Of a stretch of DNA of 6,652 nucleotides, positions 1 through 4,945 are shown piece after piece. The DNA lies in NCBI GenBank assembly GCA_017529175.1, contig JAFXNX010000386.1:1-6652 (forward strand). The letters run 5' to 3'. Numbering within the stretch: the first letter of the stretch is position 1; each line of letters starts with the position of its first letter. A program made the position numbers and the translations under genes. The notes beneath the pieces were generated by a model. It had not been told where the DNA came from, did no database searches, and saw nothing but the letters and a program-made list of their open reading frames with translations. Source of the DNA: Clostridia bacterium. GTDB lineage: Bacteria > Bacillota_A > Clostridia > Oscillospirales > CAG-272.

Positions 1-2
1 AC

Positions 3-962
3 AACTACCTGTCCCTTATGGATCATATAGGATCGGGTAAGGACTGGGACCTTGCGCGAAGAGCAGGGGGCGTCAAGATGCTTCCTCCGAACGTAGCGCC
101 TTATTCCTACAACGGAAGAAGTACGGGTCTTTCCCGACTTGAAGCTCTCAAGGGCGTCAACTACTCGCTCGAAAAGATCAAGGACGAGTACGTCGTTCTT
201 TCGGACTGCGACGTTATCTGCAACATAGACCTCGGAAGCATGATAGATTATCATGAGAAGTCCGGCGCGGATATAACGCTCGCTGTAAAGAGAATGTATC
301 TTTCAAGCGAAAAAGCGGCGAACAGCGTTATAACGGAATCGGATGAAGACGGACGCCTTACCGGAATACTCACGTACCCGAACGATTTCGGCGGAGAAGC
401 GGAGGTCTGTCTCAATATGCTCGTCATGAAGACGGAGTATTTGAAACACATGGTCAGAGACGCCATCGCGAGAAACTATTCGAGTCTTACGAAAGACGTC
501 ATCGCGAACAATCTTAAAACGGCAAACATAAGAGTTTACAGATACCACGGATATTTCGCCGCGATATACTCGGTCGCCGACTATTTTTCAGCAAGTATGG
601 AGCTTATTAAGAACGACGATGCGAGACGCGCTCTGTTTGAAGTCAAAAACAGACCGGTGCTGACGAAGATAAGAAACTCCGACCCGACTTATTACAGCGG
701 GGTTTCAAGAGTGAAGAACTCTCTTATCGCCGACGGCTGCGTTATTGAAGGAACTGTCGAGAATTCGATACTGTTCAGAGGCGTAAAGATCGGAAGGAAT
801 ACGACGGTCAGAAATTCGATAATCATGCAGGACACGGTATGCGGAGAGAGCTGCTATCTCAACTGCGTGATAACGGATAAGAACGTCGTGGTTCGCGACG
901 GAGCTATGCTCTCCGGCGCCGAGACGTCTCCGTTTTATGTCGCAAAAAGAAAAATGATATGA
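3..962 (+). CDS. glgD: GlgD, non-catalytic ADP-glucose pyrophosphorylase subunit (5' truncated by window edge)
   Basis: This is the regulatory paralogue of GlgC; in Firmicutes, GlgD works with GlgC to make ADP-glucose from ATP and glucose-1-phosphate in the cytoplasm. The frame is open from base 3, ahead of the first ATG at 18, and reads NYLSLMDHIGSGKDWDL, a conserved internal GlgD segment. The ATG at 18 is therefore not the start. About 319 residues are present; the family is about 370, so roughly 50 N-terminal residues lie upstream. The nucleotidyltransferase core includes SDCDVICNIDL (about 198-230). Where GlgC carries the substrate-binding EKP motif, this protein has LTYPNDFGG (about 370-393). 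Where GlgC has WxDVGT, it has YFAAIYSVADYF (about 553-588). Both changes are typical of GlgD and imply weak or no catalysis. From about 712 to 930 there are hexapeptide-type repeats (VIEGTVENSILF, VRNSIIM) of a C-terminal left-handed beta-helix. The stop is TGA at 960-962. GlgD identity is strong; the lack of catalysis is inferred. Confidence 0.93.
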   Translation, partial: NYLSLMDHIGSGKDWDLARRAGGVKMLPPNVAPYSYNGRSTGLSRLEALKGVNYSLEKIKDEYVVLSDCDVICNIDLGSMIDYHEKSGADITLAVKRMYLSSEKAANSVITESDEDGRLTGILTYPNDFGGEAEVCLNMLVMKTEYLKHMVRDAIARNYSSLTKDVIANNLKTANIRVYRYHGYFAAIYSVADYFSASMELIKNDDARRALFEVKNRPVLTKIRNSDPTYYSGVSRVKNSLIADGCVIEGTVENSILFRGVKIGRNTTVRNSIIMQDTVCGESCYLNCVITDKNVVVRDGAMLSGAETSPFYVAKRKMI

Positions 963-967
963 TATTT

Positions 968-993
968 GCCGGCGGCGGCAACCGTCCGCCGGC
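968..993 (+). other. G+C-only hairpin in the glgD-glgA spacer
   Basis: GCCGGCGG (968-975) pairs perfectly with CCGCCGGC (986-993), giving an 8-bp stem made only of G and C around a 10-base loop. It begins six bases after the glgD stop codon. An alternative fold pairs 962-970 (with T967 bulged) with 998-1005 and encloses a shorter GGCGG/CCGCC stem. No T-run follows (GGCGGCGGGCAATATTTC), so it does not look like an intrinsic terminator. A role in mRNA stability, processing or ribosome pausing between glgD and glgA is possible but inferred. Confidence 0.65.
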
Positions 994-998
994 GGCGG
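968..998 (+). repeat. 11-base direct repeat GCCGGCGGCGG, two copies
   Basis: GCCGGCGGCGG occurs at 968-978 and again, identically, at 988-998, offset by 20 bases. Each copy contains the palindrome GCCGGC, which is why the copies can also fold into the hairpin at 968-993. No further copy was noticed elsewhere in the window. It could be a remnant of a dispersed intergenic repeat or simply low-complexity G+C-rich sequence. Confidence 0.6.
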
Positions 999-1009
999 GC
1001 AATATTTCA

Positions 1010-1027
1010 GGGAGCCGCGAGGCTTCC
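1010..1027 (+). promoter_or_regulatory. GNRA-capped hairpin just upstream of the glgA ribosome binding site
   Basis: GGGAGCC (1010-1016) pairs with GGCTTCC (1021-1027) through seven base pairs, one of them a G-U pair, around the loop GCGA (1017-1020), which fits the stable GNRA tetraloop class. The stem ends seven bases before the Shine-Dalgarno sequence at 1034, so it does not hide that site. Such a position could stabilise the 5' end of a processed glgA mRNA or affect ribosome loading. The pairing is seen directly; function is inferred. Confidence 0.5.
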
Positions 1028-1033
1028 GTTAAG

Positions 1034-1040
1034 AAGGTGA
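1034..1040 (+). promoter_or_regulatory. Ribosome binding site of glgA
   Basis: AAGGTGA lies four bases before the ATG at 1045 (five if the core is taken as AAGGTG). It is the best Shine-Dalgarno match at any gene start in the window and fixes the glgA start. Its strength suggests that glgA initiates independently of glgD translation. Confidence 0.75.
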
Positions 1041-1044
1041 GACA

Positions 1045-2478
1045 ATGAAAATACTATACGCTTCATCCGAAGCGCTTCCGTTTGCATCTACCGGAGGACT
1101 CGGAGACGTGATCGGCTCTCTGCCGCCGGCTGTTAAAGCGTTGCTCGGCGACGGCGGCGACGTCAGAGTGGTGATACCTATGTTTCCGACTGTCAAAGAA
1201 AAATTTTCGGATGTTTTGAAGCTCGAAAAAGAGATATTCGTTCCTCTCTCGTGGAGACGTCAGTACTGCGGGATCTGGAGCACGGAGCGCGACGGCGTCA
1301 TTTTCTATTTTCTTGACAACGAATACTATTTCAAGAGATCCGGCTTTTACGGAAGCTACGACGACGGCGAGAGATTCGCCTTTTTCGGAAAAGCGGTCCT
1401 TGAAATGATGGCGGCGCTTGATTTTTATCCCGATATACTTCACGCGAACGACTGGCAGAGTTCGCTCGCCGTCATATATCTTAAAACGAAGTACTACTAT
1501 CTCCCGGAATATTCGGGTATAAAGACGATATATACCATTCACAATATAGAGTATCAGGGAATTTATGACTTTGCGATCCTCGGCGACGTTTTCGACCTTA
1601 CCGAGAGCGAGCGAGATATCGTGGAGTATAACGGCGCGATAAATCTTTCAAAAGGCGCGATAACCATATCGGACGAGGTCACGACCGTCAGCGAGAGATA
1701 CGCTTCCGAGATCATGACGCCGTATTATTCGCACGGACTTTCCGAAATACTCAACAGGTGCGGCGACAAACTCTGTGGCATCGTTAACGGTATTGACACG
1801 GCATATTACGATCCGAGGACGGACAAATCCATAAAGTATCATTACAGCGAGACAAGTCTTGCGGGAAAATCGAAAGATAAGGCGATACTTCAGACTATGT
1901 GCGGTTTTGACGTCGATCACGACACGCCTCTTGTCGCTATGGTATCGAGACTCGCCTCTCACAAGGGATTTGATCTTGTCTGCCGTGTTATTGAGGAAAT
2001 ACTCATTTACGACAGGATACAGTTCGTTCTTCTCGGTACGGGCGACTCGGTATTCGAAGAGTATTTCAAGAGGATGAACGATAAGTATACGAAGAAGTTC
2101 TGCGCATTCATTGAGTTCAATAAAGACCTGTCAAAGCAGATCTACGCAGGCGCGGATATGTTCCTTATGCCTTCGAAGAGCGAGCCGTGCGGTCTCTCGC
2201 AGATGATCGCTTCGAGATACGGCACCGTCCCGATAGTCAGAGAGACGGGCGGACTTTTCGATACTATCAAAGCGTACAACAGATACGACGGCACGGGTAA
2301 CGGATTCTCGTTTGCAAATTATAACGCTCACGAGATGATGGAAGTTATCAGACAGGCGGAGGAGCTGTTCTGCAACAGAAGAGCGTGGAACCGTCTCGTT
2401 CGCCGCGTGATGACAGTCGATTTCTCGTGGGGCGTATCTGCCGGAAAGTATATTTCACTTTATAAATCACTTATATAA
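1045..2478 (+). CDS. glgA: Glycogen synthase (GT5), ADP-glucose-dependent
   Basis: It transfers glucose from ADP-glucose to the non-reducing end of alpha-1,4-glucan chains, the elongation step of glycogen synthesis, in the cytoplasm. The 477 residues match the usual GT5 length, so it is complete. The N-terminal Rossmann domain starts MKILYASSEA and carries the glycine-rich loop STGGLGDV (15-22), HANDWQ (133-138) and TIHNIEYQG (164-172). The C-terminal domain has GIVNGID (245-251), VSRLASHKG (300-308), which supplies Arg302 and Lys307, and SEPCGL (379-384) with Glu380. These last three correspond to Arg300, Lys305 and Glu377 of the E. coli enzyme. The loop is unusual: E. coli has Lys15 in its KTGG motif, while this protein has Ser15. 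No signal peptide or membrane segment is present. The start is fixed by a good Shine-Dalgarno site. It lies between glgD and glgP; with GlgC/GlgD upstream, ADP-glucose is the likely donor. Confidence 0.97.
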   Translation: MKILYASSEALPFASTGGLGDVIGSLPPAVKALLGDGGDVRVVIPMFPTVKEKFSDVLKLEKEIFVPLSWRRQYCGIWSTERDGVIFYFLDNEYYFKRSGFYGSYDDGERFAFFGKAVLEMMAALDFYPDILHANDWQSSLAVIYLKTKYYYLPEYSGIKTIYTIHNIEYQGIYDFAILGDVFDLTESERDIVEYNGAINLSKGAITISDEVTTVSERYASEIMTPYYSHGLSEILNRCGDKLCGIVNGIDTAYYDPRTDKSIKYHYSETSLAGKSKDKAILQTMCGFDVDHDTPLVAMVSRLASHKGFDLVCRVIEEILIYDRIQFVLLGTGDSVFEEYFKRMNDKYTKKFCAFIEFNKDLSKQIYAGADMFLMPSKSEPCGLSQMIASRYGTVPIVRETGGLFDTIKAYNRYDGTGNGFSFANYNAHEMMEVIRQAEELFCNRRAWNRLVRRVMTVDFSWGVSAGKYISLYKSLI

Positions 2479-2488
2479 AGGGTTTTGC

Positions 2489-2497
2489 GGAAAGAAG
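2489..2497 (+). promoter_or_regulatory. Purine-rich ribosome binding site of glgP
   Basis: GGAAAGAAG sits eight bases before the ATG at 2506 in the 27-base glgA-glgP gap. It favours that ATG over an in-frame TTG at 2485, whose only upstream purine tract (AAAGGG, 2477-2482) is two bases away, too close for normal use. It is weaker than the glgA site. Confidence 0.55.
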
Positions 2498-2505
2498 AAT
2501 CAATA

Positions 2506-4935
2506 ATGGGATCAACTGTAAAATACGACGAAAAAACGATAAGAGAAGCTCTCGAACGTAAGTTGTCCGGATATTTCGGCACAGACGTCGAGAGCGCGAC
2601 AGAAAAGCAGGTATACAAAGCGCTTATCCTGACCGTAAAGGATATCCTTACCGAAAAGAGATCCGGCTTCAAAGAAGAAACAAAACGTCAGAAGGCAAAG
2701 AAGACTTACTATCTTTGCATGGAGTTTCTGATCGGTCCGTCCCTGATGAACAACCTTCGCAACCTCGGACTTGAAGACGCGTACTCGCACGTATTGTCCG
2801 ATATGGGATTCGACCTTGAAAAACTCGCGGCGATCGAACCGGACCCGGGACTCGGAAACGGCGGACTCGGACGCCTTGCGGCGTGCTTTATGGATTCGCT
2901 GACGACCCTCGGCTATCCCGCGACGGGATTTTCGATCTGTTATGAGTACGGACTTTTTAAACAGAAAGTCATAGACGGCAACCAGGTGGAACTGCCCGAC
3001 TCGTGGCTCCATAACGGCGAAGTATGGCTCGTGCCGAGATCGGATAAGACGTTTTCGGTAAAATTCGGCGGACACGTCAACGAGAAGTGGGAAGACGGAC
3101 GTCTTACCGTATCTCACGAGGACTACGACGAGGTAATGGCGGTACCGTACGATATGATGATATCCGGCGCCGATACTCCCGCGGTCAATAATCTGCGTCT
3201 TTGGAGAGCGCACAGCAATTCAAATATCAATATGAACTTATTCTCCCAAGGTCAGTATATGAGAGCGATGCAGGACAACACGAACGCGGAGCTGATAACA
3301 AAAGTCCTCTATCCGTCAGACGATCATGAAGAGGGGAAGCTGCTTCGTCTGAGTCAGGAGTACTTCCTCGTTTCAGCGTCGCTTCAGAGCATAATCTCCG
3401 ATCACCTCGCCGTATACGGAAGTCTTTATAATTTTGCGGACAAGGTCGCGATCCACATGAACGACACGCATCCCGCGCTCGCGGTTCCTGAGCTTATGAG
3501 GATACTTATGGACGTATACTCATATTCATGGGAAAAAGCGTGGTCTATTGTGACGTCGGTCATAACGTACACGAATCATACAGTTATGCCCGAAGCGCTC
3601 GAGAGCTGGAACATTGATCTTTTCAAGCTCAAGCTGCCGCGTCTTTATACGATAGTCGAAGAGATTAACAGACGCCTTTGCGCGGACCTTTGGAACCTTT
3701 ATCCGGGAGACTGGGACAGGATCTCGAGAATGTCGGTGCTTTGCGCGGGAAGAGTGAGAATGGAAAACCTTTCCGTTGCCGCGTCTCACACGGTAAACGG
3801 TGTTTCAAAACTTCATTCCGATATACTTACGAAGACTATCTTCCACGACTACTACAAAGCTATGCCGTACAAGTTCACGAACGTGACCAACGGCATCGCT
3901 CACAGAAGATGGCTTTGCGGATCGAACCCCGGACTTGACGCGCTTCTTGAAGAGTGTATAGGTCCCGCGTTCAGAAAAGAGCCGGAGGCGCTCGCAGACT
4001 TCAAAAAGTTTGAAAACGACACTTCCGTTACGGACAGACTTGAAAAGATCAAGCTTGAGAATAAAGAAAGATTTGCAAAGTATCTTAAAGAAAAGTGCGG
4101 CGCGACAGTAGACACTTCAACGATTTTCGACGTTCAGGTAAAACGTATCCACGAATACAAGAGACAGACTCTGAACGCGCTGAAGATCATATCTTACTAT
4201 AATGCGCTGAAGGAAGACCCGTCGGCCGACATCGAGCCGTGTACGTTCGTTTTCGGCGGCAAGGCGGCGCCCGGATACTACTTTGCAAAAGATATAATAA
4301 GACTTTTGTGGAGCATAGGCAACGAGATAGAAAACGATCCGGTGATAAGAGAGAAGATAAGAGTTATCTATCTTGAGAATTATTCCGTTTCAAGCGCGCA
4401 GATTCTGATGCCCGCGTCTGACATAAGCGAGCAGATATCCCTTGCGGGAAAAGAAGCGAGCGGAACGGGATGTATGAAGTTCATGATAAACGGCGCTCTG
4501 ACAATCGGTACTCTCGACGGCGCGAACGTTGAGATGAGAGACGCCGTGGGCGACGATAACATCTACATTTTCGGTCTTACTGCGGATCAGGTCGAAGAGC
4601 TTTGGAAGAATGGCTACGACGCCTCGTCCTACGTCAGACGCAATCCCCGCCTCTCCGGCGTAATGGAACAGCTTGCAAGAGGATTTTCGGGAACATCTTT
4701 CAAAAATCTTGTAAACTACTTCATGTATTCTCACGGAGTATCCGATCCGTATATGTGCCTTGCCGATTTTGAATCGTATATGCAGATGTCCGGTAAGATA
4801 AGAGAAGATTATGCGGACCGCGATCTGTGGCTGAAAAAGTCGCTTCTCAATATTGCCGCCGCAGGTCATTTCGCGTCCGACAGAAGCATCAGAGAATACG
4901 CCGATAATATCTGGCACGTTAAGCCTGTAGTTTGA
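2506..4935 (+). CDS. glgP: Glycogen/maltodextrin phosphorylase (GT35, PLP-dependent)
   Basis: It cleaves terminal alpha-1,4 bonds of glycogen with phosphate, releasing glucose-1-phosphate. At 809 residues it matches the GT35 family length and is complete. Visible motifs in order are DPGLGNGGLGRLAACF (113-128), VLYPSDDHEEGK (267-278), NDTHPALAVPEL (319-330), TYTNHTVMPEALE (354-366), TNGIAHRRWL (461-470, Asn462), FDVQVKRIHEYKR (541-553, His549 and Lys552) and EASGTGCMKF (650-659). Lys658 is the expected PLP Schiff-base lysine, equivalent to rabbit muscle Lys680; a constant offset of 22 residues also aligns Asn484, His571 and Glu672. Two pocket positions differ: rabbit Asn678 is Cys656 here and rabbit Arg649 is Ser627. 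The start ATG is 11 codons before the conserved ALERKL segment and has a purine-rich site; an in-frame TTG at 2485 would add seven residues and is unlikely. It follows glgA by 27 bases with no terminator, so the two are probably co-transcribed. Confidence 0.97.
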   Translation: MGSTVKYDEKTIREALERKLSGYFGTDVESATEKQVYKALILTVKDILTEKRSGFKEETKRQKAKKTYYLCMEFLIGPSLMNNLRNLGLEDAYSHVLSDMGFDLEKLAAIEPDPGLGNGGLGRLAACFMDSLTTLGYPATGFSICYEYGLFKQKVIDGNQVELPDSWLHNGEVWLVPRSDKTFSVKFGGHVNEKWEDGRLTVSHEDYDEVMAVPYDMMISGADTPAVNNLRLWRAHSNSNINMNLFSQGQYMRAMQDNTNAELITKVLYPSDDHEEGKLLRLSQEYFLVSASLQSIISDHLAVYGSLYNFADKVAIHMNDTHPALAVPELMRILMDVYSYSWEKAWSIVTSVITYTNHTVMPEALESWNIDLFKLKLPRLYTIVEEINRRLCADLWNLYPGDWDRISRMSVLCAGRVRMENLSVAASHTVNGVSKLHSDILTKTIFHDYYKAMPYKFTNVTNGIAHRRWLCGSNPGLDALLEECIGPAFRKEPEALADFKKFENDTSVTDRLEKIKLENKERFAKYLKEKCGATVDTSTIFDVQVKRIHEYKRQTLNALKIISYYNALKEDPSADIEPCTFVFGGKAAPGYYFAKDIIRLLWSIGNEIENDPVIREKIRVIYLENYSVSSAQILMPASDISEQISLAGKEASGTGCMKFMINGALTIGTLDGANVEMRDAVGDDNIYIFGLTADQVEELWKNGYDASSYVRRNPRLSGVMEQLARGFSGTSFKNLVNYFMYSHGVSDPYMCLADFESYMQMSGKIREDYADRDLWLKKSLLNIAAAGHFASDRSIREYADNIWHVKPVV

Positions 4936-4945
4936 CTTACCGCTG

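Noticed and set aside
18..20. ATG as start of glgD
   Set aside because: The frame continues upstream to the window edge with conserved GlgD residues, and the family's N-terminal ~50 residues would otherwise be missing.
968..993. Intrinsic terminator between glgD and glgA
   Set aside because: The stem is strong but is followed by G+C-rich sequence rather than a T-run, and the next gene continues the same pathway.
963..1044. Internal promoter for glgA
   Set aside because: No paired -35/-10-like elements with suitable spacing were seen in this short G+C-rich gap.
1063..1542. 159-codon open frame on the - strand within glgA
   Set aside because: It sits fully opposite conserved GT5 motifs and has no domain of its own.
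2485..2487. TTG as start of glgP
   Set aside because: The only upstream purine tract is two bases away, and the ATG at 2506 has a better-placed site and fits the usual distance to the conserved N-terminal segment.
2512..3213. 233-codon open frame on the - strand opposite the start of glgP
   Set aside because: It is a shadow of glgP, with low-complexity Arg/Val/Phe-rich translation and no family resemblance.
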